DNA of 64,000 bases from Mogibacterium sp. (GCA_017404265.1 JAFRCS010000011.1:82889-146888); one strand, 5' to 3'; numbered from the stretch's first letter, positions 9,663 through 19,390 are shown. The notes: a model not told the origin generated them from the letters alone. Program-made: numbers and translations.

Positions 9663-11307
9663 CGGTGCCCTCCTGCGGCCCGTATTTTTTGATGATTTCT
9701 TCTATTTCCCGTCTCATCTTGTTCAGTTCCTTGTTTGAGCATTCTCTGCTGGCTTCGATGAGCTGCGTGAGTTCCGCTCCGGATCTTCTGAGTTCACGCA
9801 GTGCAGGCGAAGCGTATTGCTCGAATCTGTGATCAGTGACATGGTCGGTCCTGCCCTCGTGTACTGTCTTCTTGACGACCGGTACTATCTCAGCCCTCTG
9901 GATGAGTTCATCCGTCGCCAGATCCCATACCTCGCCGCTGTACGGTGCGACCGCAGGTTTTCCGGTGGCCGCCGCAACTTCAGCAGCAAACTTTTCTGTC
10001 ACAGCATCCTCGCCGTGGTTGATGAATACCCTGACCCCAGGATCGGTCTTCTTGACCCACTCGCAAAGATGAGGTTCATCAGCGTGGCTGCTGAACGAAT
10101 CTATCCTCAGTATCTCTGCCTTGACGGCTATCTCCTCGCCAAAGAGCTTGACCATGTCAGCTCCGTCAAGGAGCTTGCCACCGACAGTGCCCGGGCTCTG
10201 GTATCCGATGAAGAGTATGGTGCATTCCGGCCTCCAGAGATTGTGCTTCAGGTGGTGGCGTATCCTGCCGGCCTCACACATGCCGGACGCAGAGATGATG
10301 ATCTTCGGTTCAGGATCCGAGTTTATCGCCATGGATTCCTCGCTGGATACTGTGACCTCAAGATCCGGGAATGTTACAGGATTGATGCCCTCACGCAGAA
10401 GCTGGAGCGCATCATCATCGTAATACTCGTACATCTCCGTACTGTAAATATTTGTAGCTTCAATAGCGAGAGGGCTGTCTACATAAACCGGGAAACCGTC
10501 ATGGCCTTTTATCAGGCCTTCTTCCTTGATTATCCTGATGTAGTACAGGAACTCCTGCGTCCTGCCGACAGCGAATGCCGGCACGACCAGGTTTCCGCCC
10601 CTGTCAAGAGTTGTCTGTATGATGTTGGTGAGCTGCTTCACGTAGTCAGGCTTCTCAGGATGGACCCTGTCGCCGTAGGTGGATTCACATACGACGTAAT
10701 CTGCCTGAGGAGGATCCTGCGGGGAGCGTATGAGAGGCTTATCCACATTGCCAAGGTCTCCCGAGAACAACAGCGTTCTTTTGATATCCCCTTCCCTGAT
10801 AGTGAACAGTACGTTGGCCGATCCGAGCAGATGCCCGGCGTCGATATATCTGATGGTCACACCGTCAAACAGCGTAACTTCTGTATCGTATCCCGCGGTC
10901 CTGAAGAGAGGCATGGTCTTGAGAACGTCCTCCGTCGTATAGAGAGGAACGTATTCTTCGTCATCGGCCCTCTTGCCCTTGCGGTTGCGCCATGTAGCTT
11001 CAAATTCCTGTATGTGCGCCGAATCTCTGAGCATTATGTCGCAGAGCTGGCGTGTGGCCTCCGTTGAATAGACGGGTCCTCTGTATCCGTTTGCGACCAG
11101 AAACGGCAGCTTGCCGGTATGGTCGATATGGGCATGGGTCAATACTACCGCGTCGATATACGCCGGAGCGACAGGGATCTCGATATTTTCAAAGATATCC
11201 GCTCCCTGCTCCATTCCGCAGTCGACAAGAATGTTTTTACCGCCGACTTCGAGTAAAGTACACGAGCCTGTTACCTCATGAGTGGCTCCTATAAAAGTGA
11301 TTTGCAT
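9652..11307 (-). CDS. MBL-fold / beta-CASP RNA-specificity metallo-hydrolase (CPSF-like)
   Basis: A 551-residue metallo-beta-lactamase fold protein with the zinc motif HAHIDH (H58, H60, D62, H63), a later SGDLG motif, a beta-CASP insertion and the C-terminal RNA-metabolising motif around ISASGMCEAGRIRHHL and HADEPHL. Family members are 5'-3' exo- or endoribonucleases related to CPSF73. The substrate here is unknown. It has a GGAGG box and is transcribed divergently from the heat shock gene. Confidence 0.88.
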   Translation of the reverse strand: MQITFIGATHEVTGSCTLLEVGGKNILVDCGMEQGADIFENIEIPVAPAYIDAVVLTHAHIDHTGKLPFLVANGYRGPVYSTEATRQLCDIMLRDSAHIQEFEATWRNRKGKRADDEEYVPLYTTEDVLKTMPLFRTAGYDTEVTLFDGVTIRYIDAGHLLGSANVLFTIREGDIKRTLLFSGDLGNVDKPLIRSPQDPPQADYVVCESTYGDRVHPEKPDYVKQLTNIIQTTLDRGGNLVVPAFAVGRTQEFLYYIRIIKEEGLIKGHDGFPVYVDSPLAIEATNIYSTEMYEYYDDDALQLLREGINPVTFPDLEVTVSSEESMAINSDPEPKIIISASGMCEAGRIRHHLKHNLWRPECTILFIGYQSPGTVGGKLLDGADMVKLFGEEIAVKAEILRIDSFSSHADEPHLCEWVKKTDPGVRVFINHGEDAVTEKFAAEVAAATGKPAVAPYSGEVWDLATDELIQRAEIVPVVKKTVHEGRTDHVTDHRFEQYASPALRELRRSGAELTQLIEASRECSNKELNKMRREIEEIIKKYGPQEGTDGQ

Positions 11308-11456
11308 AAAAAACCTCCGCTGTCAGCCCGATCGACGAGCATATTTTGAGACATTTGCGCAAATTACATAAATATCCGTGTAAATTATACTACAAATCTG
11401 CATGGAATACCTTTTATTCACAGCAAAATCACAATTCAAAAAATTTTTGAGAAATG

Positions 11457-11483
11457 TTAGCACTCACTATTGACGAGTGCTAA
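11457..11483. promoter_or_regulatory. CIRCE operator (HrcA binding site)
   Basis: A perfect match to the CIRCE inverted repeat: TTAGCACTC, 9-base spacer, GAGTGCTAA. It covers the -35 element of the promoter before the small heat shock gene, so HrcA binding would block RNA polymerase. This is direct sequence evidence for heat-shock control through HrcA. Confidence 0.96.
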
Positions 11484-11498
11484 CAAAAGTGTTATATT
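11470..11498 (+). promoter_or_regulatory. SigA-type promoter of the small heat shock gene
   Basis: TTGACG at 11470-11475 and TATATT at 11493-11498 with 17-base spacing. The -35 box lies within the CIRCE operator. The expected start of transcription is about 70 bases before the ATG. Confidence 0.8.
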
Positions 11499-11577
11499 AC
11501 GGTTGTCAAACGAAAGCGGCACATTTCAGGCCGCACCAAAACAGTTAAAAATGACTTACATATAAAGGAGGCACACT

Positions 11578-12033
11578 ATGTTTTATCCAAAACTTTTCCA
11601 CGATGATTTCTTTGATGACTTCATGGGATTCGACTTCCCTCGTCTCAGACCGGCTGATGATGTAGAGAGAAAGCTCTACGGCAAACACGTAACGGGACTT
11701 ATGAAGACCGACATCCGCGACAAGGATGGCAATTATGAGCTTGATATCGATCTTCCTGGCTTCAAGAAGGATGAGATTTCCCTCACTCTTGACAACGGTT
11801 ACCTGGTAGTCGGCGCATGCAAGTCCGTAAATGAGGAAGAAAAGGATGACAGCGGCAAGCTGCTTCGCAAGGAGCGTTACTCAGGCGCAATGCAGAGAAG
11901 CTTCTATGTAGGCGAAGGCATCGATGAGAACGATGTAAAGGCCAAATTCGAAGACGGCGTTCTGAGCCTCACCTTCCCTAAGGAAAAGGAGCCGGAACTC
12001 CCTGAGAAGAAGACCATTATGATAGAAGGTTAA
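11578..12033 (+). CDS. Small heat shock protein (Hsp20 / alpha-crystallin family)
   Basis: A 151-residue protein with an alpha-crystallin domain at about residues 40-140 (IRDKDGNYELDIDLPGFKKDEISLTL is the start of the domain; the A-x-x-x-n-G-V-L motif is seen as AKFEDGVLSLTFPK). It holds unfolding proteins to keep them soluble. A strong AAAGGAGG site precedes the ATG. It is monocistronic: CIRCE-controlled promoter upstream, strong terminator downstream. Confidence 0.95.
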   Translation: MFYPKLFHDDFFDDFMGFDFPRLRPADDVERKLYGKHVTGLMKTDIRDKDGNYELDIDLPGFKKDEISLTLDNGYLVVGACKSVNEEEKDDSGKLLRKERYSGAMQRSFYVGEGIDENDVKAKFEDGVLSLTFPKEKEPELPEKKTIMIEG

Positions 12034-12100
12034 GAAATCTTCATAATAATCTCTCCATACTCTCTTAAATACCTTCAACAAAACGTTATATCAGAAAAAA

Positions 12101-12138
12101 AGAAACAGGCCCGGATCAAATCCGGGCCTGTTTCTTTT
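12101..12138. terminator. Bidirectional terminator between hsp20 and the TauE-type exporter gene
   Basis: A perfect 15-bp stem (AGAAACAGGCCCGGA and its complement) with a 5-base loop. It is flanked by A-run on the left and T-run on the right, so it can serve both the plus-strand hsp20 gene and the minus-strand exporter gene. Confidence 0.9.
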
Positions 12139-12147
12139 GTATCGTTT

Positions 12148-12912
12148 TCAGATGATCTCTGTCAGTATCTTTATGAAGAATATGACCAGTACGATTATCA
12201 TAAGCGGTCTTACGGCCTTGGCGCCCTTGTTCTTGAAGAACGTAACACCGATGTAGTTGCCCACTATGCCGAACAGTCCGCCCGCAAGCCCCAGCAGTAT
12301 TATCACCTTACCGTTCATCAGGTATACCGCCAGAGATGACAGATTCGTGGTCAGATTGATCGATTTGGCTATCCCGTTGGACTCTTTCAGGCTTATGTGC
12401 GCAAATCCGGACAGTAGCAGTATCAGGAACGTCCCTGTCCCCGGCCCGTAAAAGCCGTCGTATACTCCTATCAGAAGAGCTACCAGCGAAGCTCTGATCA
12501 CGGTCTTCCGGTCAGCGAGAGGTTCCTTCGGCTCATCCATGTTTTTGTTTCGCATGACATAGATGGCCGTTGCCGGTATGATGACCAGCATCAGCTTTTT
12601 GAACAAATCGGCGTCGACCATCAGGGCCAGCTTTGCTCCCGTGGACGATCCTATTATCGCCATCACGATGCAGAGAGCTGCCTTGCGCCATGGGATATAC
12701 CCAAGACTCGCCAGTCTGTATGTAGCGACTGTCGTTCCCATGCCTGAACTCAGCTTGTTTGTCGCGATGGCGTTGTGGACCGGCAGGCCCGCTATCATGT
12801 AGGCAGGCAGCGAAATAAGACCGCCTCCTCCGGCGACTGCGTCGACAAAGCCTCCGAGAAAAGTCAGAGGACAGACTATAAGAAAAGTTATGATACTGAG
12901 ATCAAAGTCCAT
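12148..12912 (-). CDS. TauE/SafE (DUF81) family anion exporter
   Basis: A 254-residue membrane protein with about eight hydrophobic segments. The glycine-rich N-terminal signature (FLGGFVDAVAGGGGLISLPAY, residues about 18-38) and the second half-repeat (IGVYDGFYGPGTGTFL) are typical of TauE/SafE proteins, which export sulfite, sulfoacetate or similar organic anions. The substrate is unknown. It lies 24 bp or more downstream of bioY on the same strand, possibly co-transcribed. Confidence 0.88.
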   Translation of the reverse strand: MDFDLSIITFLIVCPLTFLGGFVDAVAGGGGLISLPAYMIAGLPVHNAIATNKLSSGMGTTVATYRLASLGYIPWRKAALCIVMAIIGSSTGAKLALMVDADLFKKLMLVIIPATAIYVMRNKNMDEPKEPLADRKTVIRASLVALLIGVYDGFYGPGTGTFLILLLSGFAHISLKESNGIAKSINLTTNLSSLAVYLMNGKVIILLGLAGGLFGIVGNYIGVTFFKNKGAKAVRPLMIIVLVIFFIKILTEII

Positions 12913-12935
12913 GGAATACCCTTTCTAATACCGTA

Positions 12936-13466
12936 TCACATGCCGGTGATCTGCCTTACCCTGCGTGTGATCACAGTGGCAAGCCCGATCTTTACAGCAT
13001 CCGGGACCACATACGGGAATACGCACCAGCCAAGAGCAGTCATAAGGCCTACGCTTCCGGAGTCTTTTGCGTATACAACCATGAACCATGCTGTTCCGAA
13101 GGCATAGCATGTAATGAGTCCGGCTATCATGGACAGCACAAGAGTCTTTAAGTTCCTGCCATGCAGATGCTCAATGAGCCACATCACCAAAGCGGAAAAC
13201 AGGAAGCCTATTATATAGCCTCCGGTCGCTCCGAATAAGTGCCCTAAGCCACCCGTGAATCCTGAGAATACAGGTAGCCCGACAGCTCCGAGCAAAAGGT
13301 ATACCGATACGGCCAGAGTACCTCTTCTGCCACCCAAAAGGCCTACGCAGAGAAACACTCCGAATGTCTGCATGGTGAACGGTACGGTTGCCGGGATAGA
13401 TATCCATGAGCATATCACCATCATCGCTGTACACACCGCGATCATGGTAATATCCCTGGTATCCAT
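12936..13466 (-). CDS. bioY: BioY biotin transporter (S component)
   Basis: A 176-residue integral membrane protein with about six segments and the BioY-type signatures (VPFTMQTFGVFLCVGLLGG, LLLGAVGLPVFSGF, GGYIIGFL). It captures biotin, alone or with an ECF energising module; no ECF ATPase or T gene is nearby. The start at 13466 follows an AGGAAGA box; the frame is open 16 codons further to an ATG at 13514 with a poorly spaced site. It lies just after the biotin-dependent decarboxylase gene train, so it may supply the biotin which that complex needs. No clear BirA operator was seen. Confidence 0.88.
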   Translation of the reverse strand: MDTRDITMIAVCTAMMVICSWISIPATVPFTMQTFGVFLCVGLLGGRRGTLAVSVYLLLGAVGLPVFSGFTGGLGHLFGATGGYIIGFLFSALVMWLIEHLHGRNLKTLVLSMIAGLITCYAFGTAWFMVVYAKDSGSVGLMTALGWCVFPYVVPDAVKIGLATVITRRVRQITGM

Positions 13467-13629
13467 TCTTCTTCCTGCTCCGTGCTCATTCATCCCTGTA
13501 TCTCTTACCGACATTTTTTTACTTACCTTCTTTCAAAGAGTGATTTCCAAAACCAACGCCCCGCCGATCGATTACACAACGACCAGCGAGGCGTAAACGG
13601 CTGATTTGAATTAATAGATCATGAATAGA

Positions 13630-14865
13630 TTATTTTGCGGCTTCCTTTGCCTCTCTTCTTGTCTCGTAGTCGCTGATGATCACGGCAGCAGACAGGTCGC
13701 CTACTACGTTGACTCCGGTACGTCCCATATCGAAGATCTTATCAACACCCATAATGAGAGCGATACCTTCAACAGGCAGGCCTACAGACTGGAGTACCAT
13801 AGCGAGCATGATCATGCCGGCGCCAGGTGTTCCTGCGGTTCCAATCGATGCCAGAGTAGCTGTCAGTATGATGGTGACCATCTGGCCGAGTGTCAGGTTG
13901 ATGCCGAAGCATGTCGCGATGAAGATCGCGGCTACGCCCTGATAGATCGCGGTTCCGTCCATGTTGATCGTAGCTCCGAGCGGAAGCGTGAAGCTTGCGA
14001 CGTCCTTGCGGGCGCCCAGATTCTCTGCGCACTCCATCGTGACCGGAAGAGTTCCGATCGAAGATGTGCTGGAGAACGCGAACAGGAATGCCGGAAGAGC
14101 TCCCTTGAGGAACGCTATCGGGCTCATGTGACCGAGCGTCTTGACAGCGATCGAATATGTGAACATAACGTGCACGATGTACGCGATGTAAGCTGTCAGC
14201 AGTACCATTGCCAGTGATCCGAGGATCTGCGGTCCGTTGGATGCGACCACAGGAACCATCATGCAGAATACGGCGATCGGAGTGATCTTGATGATCCCGC
14301 TCATGATCACCATGAATACTTCATAAGCGCTGTCGATCCATGTCTTGAACGGAAGTCCCTTTTCACCCGCGATGATGATGCCGAATCCGACAAAGAGCGC
14401 GATCACGATGACCTGAAGCATCGTAGCGTCTACCATCGGCTGGAACAGGTTCGAAGGGAAGATGTTCACGAGGGTATCCATGAATTTTGTCGGCTCTGCA
14501 GCCTCATACTCAAGGCCTGATGTCTCAAGTACCGCATATGCTCCCTTGAACAGGTTAGCGAAGATCAGACCGATAATGATGGCGAATGCCGTTGTGCAGA
14601 AGTAGTAAAGGATGGTACGAAGGCCGATCGTTCCTACTTTCTTGATGTCGGAGAGTGATACTACACCCTGTATGATCGAAGTGATTACGATCGGTACGAC
14701 GATGAACTTGAGCAGGTTGAGGAATATCGTACCGAAGGGCTTGATATACTCGTTGGCAAAGTTGACAGCCCCTTCACCTGCCGCAAGCATGATGAGTCCC
14801 ACTACGATACCAAGGCCAAGGGCGATGAATATCTGAAGCGGCAGCGATTTTTTGATTTTCTCCAT
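13630..14865 (-). CDS. Dicarboxylate/amino acid:cation symporter (DAACS; GltP/GltT/SstT type)
   Basis: A 411-residue multi-pass transporter. Family hallmarks are the serine-rich re-entrant loop (AFSSTSSIGTLPVTM), the TM7 motif NMDGTAIYQG and the C-terminal substrate-binding stretch (MGVDKIFDMGRTGVNVVGD). In characterised members the arginine in the last motif binds the acidic side chain of glutamate or aspartate. Probable job: Na+- or H+-coupled uptake of aspartate/glutamate or a C4-dicarboxylate. It follows the aminotransferase and Na+-pump genes on the same strand, which favours Na+ coupling. Confidence 0.9.
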   Translation of the reverse strand: MEKIKKSLPLQIFIALGLGIVVGLIMLAAGEGAVNFANEYIKPFGTIFLNLLKFIVVPIVITSIIQGVVSLSDIKKVGTIGLRTILYYFCTTAFAIIIGLIFANLFKGAYAVLETSGLEYEAAEPTKFMDTLVNIFPSNLFQPMVDATMLQVIVIALFVGFGIIIAGEKGLPFKTWIDSAYEVFMVIMSGIIKITPIAVFCMMVPVVASNGPQILGSLAMVLLTAYIAYIVHVMFTYSIAVKTLGHMSPIAFLKGALPAFLFAFSSTSSIGTLPVTMECAENLGARKDVASFTLPLGATINMDGTAIYQGVAAIFIATCFGINLTLGQMVTIILTATLASIGTAGTPGAGMIMLAMVLQSVGLPVEGIALIMGVDKIFDMGRTGVNVVGDLSAAVIISDYETRREAKEAAK

Positions 14866-14932
14866 AAAACACCTCTTTCTATATATAACAATAACTGTTA
14901 ACTATGATCAGCAGACCCACTGAAGGCGTCTA

Positions 14933-16150
14933 TTATTTAAGGAGTGCCGCAATGGCCTCGGCGCACTTCACGCACTTCTCCTTCGAGATGGATGCGATGG
15001 ATACGCGGATGCCCTTTGCGAGAGCCAGGCAGAAGATGTCCTGTTCCTCGAGCTTTTTGCCTACCGCTTCAGGATCATCACATGCGATGGTCACAAAGAA
15101 TCCGGCAGTGAACGGCACGCACTTTACTCCATTGTCGTTAAGAGTCTTTTCGAAAATGCGTCCGCGCTCGAGCAGCATGTCGCGGTAGCCTCTTCTCTCT
15201 TCATCTACCTTTGCCCTGAGCTCAGGATCGCTGTAGATCTTGCCCATGGTCACCATGGCTGAACGGTTGCAGTTCGACCATGTGGAACGGGCGGCGTATT
15301 CTGACGCGCGTCTGAATTCCTCGACGATCTCCTCGTTCTTTGACATGCAGACGATCGCTCCGAGTCTCATTCCGTATGCGGTAAGAGTCTTGGATGCGCT
15401 GTAGCCGAAGATAGTGAGCACATGGTCTTTGAGTCCATCGAGCTTTGGTATGAATGCGCGCACCTCATCCTCTTCACCTGCGTAGTCGATGTAAGCGATG
15501 TCAAGGAAAAGCACCACATTGCATTTTGCCCTGTTGAGGACTGCGATCATCTTGTCCCAGTCATCAAGGCTGAGCGAGTAACCCGTAGGATTGTGCGCAG
15601 GCGTGTTGATAAGAAGAACTACCTGATCCTGAACAGCTGCGAGTTCGCCCAGCTGTTTTTCAAGGTCTTCCGCATCAAAGGCGCCGTCTTCGTTGAAGAA
15701 CCTGAAGGTCTTGAATTTGCGCCCCTGTGAAATGGCAATATTCTTGTAGTTTGCCCAGCACCAGTCATGTGTTAGCACGCTGTCGCCGTAGTTAGAGTAG
15801 TTCTGGATAACGCTTGTAAGGCTTCCGGTACCTCCCGGAGTCACGCATAAACGGACATGACCGGATGGGCCGTAGCTGCCGAACAGAGCCTTGACTACAG
15901 CTTCCTTGAATGCCGGTGTGCCTGTGATCGGAGCATATTCAGCGTAATCCGCAGGCGTGAGCGAGCGGATCGCTTCTGTGACCGATGACATTACTACAAG
16001 ATCACCGTTGTCATCAAGCAGCGCTCCTACCGTAGCATTGATAACTGCGTCCTTACCCTTTTCTGCGATAGCCGCTTTGGCGCGTCCGCTCAGAGCGAAC
16101 ACTTTATCTGCGACCGGGATGGTTCTTCCGTTTTCTTTTACAAAAATCAT
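14933..16150 (-). CDS. PLP-dependent aminotransferase class I/II (aspartate/aromatic type)
   Basis: A 405-residue fold-type I aminotransferase. The PLP lysine lies in GYSASKTLTAYGMRLG, the cofactor-phosphate arginine motif (RLG) follows it, and the NTPAHNPTGY motif holds the asparagine stacking on PLP. A substrate-carboxylate arginine is likely in GIRVSIASI. Its place between an acidic amino acid symporter and oxaloacetate decarboxylase subunits suggests aspartate (or an aromatic amino acid) as donor. The substrate is inferred from context. Confidence 0.88.
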   Translation of the reverse strand: MIFVKENGRTIPVADKVFALSGRAKAAIAEKGKDAVINATVGALLDDNGDLVVMSSVTEAIRSLTPADYAEYAPITGTPAFKEAVVKALFGSYGPSGHVRLCVTPGGTGSLTSVIQNYSNYGDSVLTHDWCWANYKNIAISQGRKFKTFRFFNEDGAFDAEDLEKQLGELAAVQDQVVLLINTPAHNPTGYSLSLDDWDKMIAVLNRAKCNVVLFLDIAYIDYAGEEDEVRAFIPKLDGLKDHVLTIFGYSASKTLTAYGMRLGAIVCMSKNEEIVEEFRRASEYAARSTWSNCNRSAMVTMGKIYSDPELRAKVDEERRGYRDMLLERGRIFEKTLNDNGVKCVPFTAGFFVTIACDDPEAVGKKLEEQDIFCLALAKGIRVSIASISKEKCVKCAEAIAALLK

Positions 16151-16169
16151 TTTCCACTCTCCTTCGCTG

Positions 16170-17567
16170 CTATACCGGGTATGCCTTGTTCTTCATGTCC
16201 ATGGAGCCCGGGTCCACCTTGCTGCGGAGCGCCGCTCTTCTCTTGAAGTAATCGAGCGCTACCTGTCCGAACAGAGCGTATGTCAGAACGTCTTCATCCT
16301 GCTCCTTGTAATCGCCTACCTCCGCGGTGAGTTTCTCGAGTTCAGGCTCAAGAAGGTCTGCAGGACGGCATGTGATCCTCTCGCTCTGATCGATCTTCGC
16401 GAGTACGTCAGGATTCATAGGCATAGGTGTTTCGCCGTACTTGCCCTTTAGGATCTCCTGAGTCTCCTTGGACAGCACTTTGTATCTCTCACCCATCAGA
16501 ACGTTGAGAACAGCCTGTGTTCCTACGATCTGCGATGACGGTGTTACGAGAGGCGGCATTCCGAGGTCGTTCCTTACGCGAGGCACTTCCTGAAGCACTT
16601 CAAGGTACTTGTCTTCTGCATTCTGATCTTTCAGCTGCGATACCAGGTTCGAAAGCATTCCGCCAGGGACCTGATAGATAAGTGTCTTGATGTCCGTGCC
16701 CAGAACCTTGGTGTTCATGAGACCGCTCTTGAGGTCCTTGTCTCTGATGGTCTGGAAGTGAGCGGCGATCTTCTCGAGCTTGCTGATGTCGAGACCTGTG
16801 TCAAACTCAGTTCCTTTGAATGTCTCTACCATTACCTCTGTAGACGGCTGGCTCGTACCGCCGGAGAACGGAGATATCGCGGTATCGATGATGTCCACTC
16901 CGTTCAGGGCTGCCACGTAATAAGTGATAGGAGCTACGCCGCTGGTGCAGTGAGTGTGCAGCTGGATAGGAATATCCACTGTCTCCTTGAGCATCTTGAT
17001 CATCTCGCCTGCAGCTGTCGGTACCATGAGGCCCGCCATGTCCTTGATGCAGATCGAGTCTGCGCCGAGTTCCTGTATGCGAAGAGCGCGTCCCTTCCAG
17101 TATTCAGGTGTGTACGGCTCGCCGATCGTATAGGACATCGCTACCTGAGCGTGAGCGCCGTATTCCTTGGTTGCCTTGACTGCCGTCTCAACGTTGCGAA
17201 GGTCGTTAAGCGCGTCGAATATCCTGATCCTGTCGATACCGTTGTCGATCGACTTCTTGACAAAATAGTCAACTACGTCGTCCGAATAGTGCCTGTATCC
17301 GAGAAGGTTCTGGCCTCTGAGCAGCATCTGGAGCTGCGTGTTAGGCATCGCGGCACGAAGCTTTCTGAGTCTTTCCCATGGATCCTCATCGAGGAATCTT
17401 ATGCATGAGTCGAAAGTAGCTCCGCCCCAGCACTCGATGGCTTCATAGCCAACCTCGTCCATCAGAGCCAGCGCCGGTTCCATGTCTTCGAATGGCATCC
17501 TAGTAGCTATCAGTGACTGCTGACCGTCTCTGATAGCAGTCTCCATTATTCTAATTTTCTTTCCCAT
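16170..17567 (-). CDS. oadA: Oxaloacetate decarboxylase alpha / pyruvate carboxylase subunit B carboxyltransferase (no biotin domain)
   Basis: A 465-residue HMGL-like TIM-barrel carboxyltransferase of the OadA/PycB/5S family, which moves CO2 between oxaloacetate/pyruvate and biotin. The opening ETAIRDGQQSLIATRM is the DxxQS motif; a metal-binding HTHCTSG motif and the biotin-site lysine region (ADSICIKDMAGL) follow. Unlike many OadA proteins it stops before any biotinyl domain; the biotin carrier is a separate gene two positions upstream (18720-19085). 18 bp separate it from the pump subunit gene. Confidence 0.92.
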   Translation of the reverse strand: MGKKIRIMETAIRDGQQSLIATRMPFEDMEPALALMDEVGYEAIECWGGATFDSCIRFLDEDPWERLRKLRAAMPNTQLQMLLRGQNLLGYRHYSDDVVDYFVKKSIDNGIDRIRIFDALNDLRNVETAVKATKEYGAHAQVAMSYTIGEPYTPEYWKGRALRIQELGADSICIKDMAGLMVPTAAGEMIKMLKETVDIPIQLHTHCTSGVAPITYYVAALNGVDIIDTAISPFSGGTSQPSTEVMVETFKGTEFDTGLDISKLEKIAAHFQTIRDKDLKSGLMNTKVLGTDIKTLIYQVPGGMLSNLVSQLKDQNAEDKYLEVLQEVPRVRNDLGMPPLVTPSSQIVGTQAVLNVLMGERYKVLSKETQEILKGKYGETPMPMNPDVLAKIDQSERITCRPADLLEPELEKLTAEVGDYKEQDEDVLTYALFGQVALDYFKRRAALRSKVDPGSMDMKNKAYPV

Positions 17568-17585
17568 TTTATTCCTCCATTGATA

Positions 17586-18701
17586 TCAGACACCGAAGAT
17601 CGCCATGAACGCACCGGCTGCGACGGCTGTACCGATAACTCCGGCTACGTTTGGTCCCATTGCGTGCATGAGCAGGAAGTTCGTAGGATCGGCTTCAGCG
17701 CCGACCTTCTGCGAAACTCTCGCCGCCATAGGTACCGCGGATACTCCGGCGGACCCGATGAGCGGATTGATCTTTCCGCCTGTCAGCTTGCACATCAGCT
17801 TGCCGAAGAGTACTCCGGCAGCTGTTCCGAAGCTGAACGCTATCAGACCGAGAACAACGATCTTGATGGTAGTCCACTTAAGGAATGCTTCCGCGCTGGT
17901 CGTTGCACCGACGGATGTTCCCAGGAAGATGACTACAATGTACATGAGCGCGTTTGAAGCTGTCTCCTGAAGCTGGCGTACGACTCCGCTCTCGCGGAAG
18001 AGGTTTCCGAGCATCAGCATTCCGATAAGAGGTGCCGTTGAAGGCAGGATCAGACAAACGACGATCGTTACAACTATCGGGAACAGTATGCGCTCTCTCT
18101 TTGAAACTTCCCTGAGCTGCTCCATCTTGATCTTGCGCTCCTCTTCAGTAGTGAGCGCCTTCATGATAGGCGGCTGAATAATAGGGACGAGCGACATGTA
18201 TGAATACGCCGCTACGGCTATAGGACCCATGAGTTCTCTCTGTCCCAGCTTCATTGCCAGGAAGATTGATGTAGGTCCGTCAGCTCCTCCGATGATGCTG
18301 ACTGCGGCTGCCTGGGGTTCAGTGAATCCCATTAGCATAGCCAGCAGGAAAGCTCCGAATACTCCGAACTGCGCTGCGGCTCCGAGCAGGAAGCTCTTAG
18401 GGTTGGCGATCAGCGGTCCGAAGTCTGTCAATGCTCCGACTCCCAGGAATATAAGAGACGGAAGAATCGTCCACTCATCGAGCATGAAGAAGTAATGCAG
18501 CAATCCGCCTTCTTCCATGATAGGCGGGTACAGGTTTACCAGCAGCATGCCGAAAGATATCGGAAGGAGCAGGAGTGGCTCATATTCCTTGACGATGGCC
18601 AGATACAGCAGTCCGAGGGCAACTACGCACATTATCGCATTGCCGAGGGTCAGGTTCATGAAGCCGGTCTGGTGAGCCAGGTTGAATAAGGTATCTCCCA
18701 T
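17586..18701 (-). CDS. oadB: Sodium-ion-translocating decarboxylase beta subunit
   Basis: A 371-residue, roughly 10-11-segment membrane protein of the OadB/MmdB/GcdB family, which decarboxylates carboxybiotin and pumps Na+ outward. The conserved [13 protein letters not shown] motif contains the Na+-binding aspartate, and the second conserved site ([10 protein letters not shown] ... [12 protein letters not shown]) is present. Located between the biotin carrier and the alpha-type carboxyltransferase. Confidence 0.95.
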   Translation of the reverse strand: MGDTLFNLAHQTGFMNLTLGNAIMCVVALGLLYLAIVKEYEPLLLLPISFGMLLVNLYPPIMEEGGLLHYFFMLDEWTILPSLIFLGVGALTDFGPLIANPKSFLLGAAAQFGVFGAFLLAMLMGFTEPQAAAVSIIGGADGPTSIFLAMKLGQRELMGPIAVAAYSYMSLVPIIQPPIMKALTTEEERKIKMEQLREVSKRERILFPIVVTIVVCLILPSTAPLIGMLMLGNLFRESGVVRQLQETASNALMYIVVIFLGTSVGATTSAEAFLKWTTIKIVVLGLIAFSFGTAAGVLFGKLMCKLTGGKINPLIGSAGVSAVPMAARVSQKVGAEADPTNFLLMHAMGPNVAGVIGTAVAAGAFMAIFGV

Positions 18702-18719
18702 TTTCTTACCTCCCGGGTA

Positions 18720-19085
18720 CTATTCTACGTAAGCTACAGTCTGGCCTGATGTGGTGGCATCTCCTTCTGAAACGACGATCTTGCTGACCGTGCCGTCCTT
18801 AGGCGAAACGACAGGGATCTCCATCTTCATGGCCTCGAGCACGATGACCGTATCACCGCTCTTGACCTCCTGGCCTTCCTGCGCAACGATCTTGAAGACC
18901 TTGCCTGCTGTACCGCAAACGACCGGCTCGCCCTTTCCTTTTCCGCCGCCGGACTTGGCCGGTGCTTTCTTAGGTGCAGGTGCTGCTGCCGCCTTAGCCG
19001 GTGCTGCAGGAGCTGCGCTTCCGTCTGCTCTTTCTATTTCAACTTCGAATTCTTCGCCGTTTACTCTTACGATGTATGTCTCCAT
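18720..19085 (-). CDS. Biotin carboxyl carrier protein (decarboxylase delta/1.3S-type)
   Basis: A 121-residue protein with a short N-terminal assembly segment, an Ala/Pro/Lys-rich flexible linker (about residues 22-50) and a biotinyl domain whose acceptor lysine is K87 in the EAMKM motif. It carries CO2 from a carboxyltransferase to the membrane pump. The start overlaps the upstream gamma-like gene by 19 bp. Confidence 0.94.
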   Translation of the reverse strand: METYIVRVNGEEFEVEIERADGSAAPAAPAKAAAAPAPKKAPAKSGGGKGKGEPVVCGTAGKVFKIVAQEGQEVKSGDTVIVLEAMKMEIPVVSPKDGTVSKIVVSEGDATTSGQTVAYVE

Positions 19086-19390
19086 GTTGCCCTCCGTACA
19101 TTCCTGACGATGTAGTCTCCTTCTTCTACACCCTCTTCATCCTTTAATTGCTGGTGTATCGCTGCCATGATGGCGGCAACGACTTCAGGCCTGATCCCCT
19201 CAGGCTCTTCAGGCTCAGCGGCTGTAACTGCTGCTGCAGCTGCCGCGGCCTGAGCTGCCGGTTTTTTTGGTCCGAACGCTTTGCCCAGCAGCCATATGCA
19301 TATCGAAATGAATATCAGTACACAGAATACCGTACCCATTCCGATCAGCGTATATAACAGCGCTGTTATGAAAATCTGTCCTAAACTCAT
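19067..19390 (-). CDS. oadG: OadG-family sodium pump decarboxylase gamma subunit
   Basis: A 107-residue protein with one N-terminal membrane helix (about residues 7-33), an Ala-rich linker and a short C-terminal tail (EGDYIVRNVRRATWRH). This is the architecture of gamma/OadG subunits that hold the carboxyltransferase to the beta subunit. Overlaps the biotin carrier gene. Confidence 0.85.
   Translation of the reverse strand: MSLGQIFITALLYTLIGMGTVFCVLIFISICIWLLGKAFGPKKPAAQAAAAAAAVTAAEPEEPEGIRPEVVAAIMAAIHQQLKDEEGVEEGDYIVRNVRRATWRHTS

Noticed and set aside
13540..13600. Biotin operator or riboswitch before bioY
   Set aside because: There is only an imperfect GCCCCGC/GCGAGGC hairpin with a long loop, perhaps a weak terminator of the symporter gene; no match to the BirA operator.
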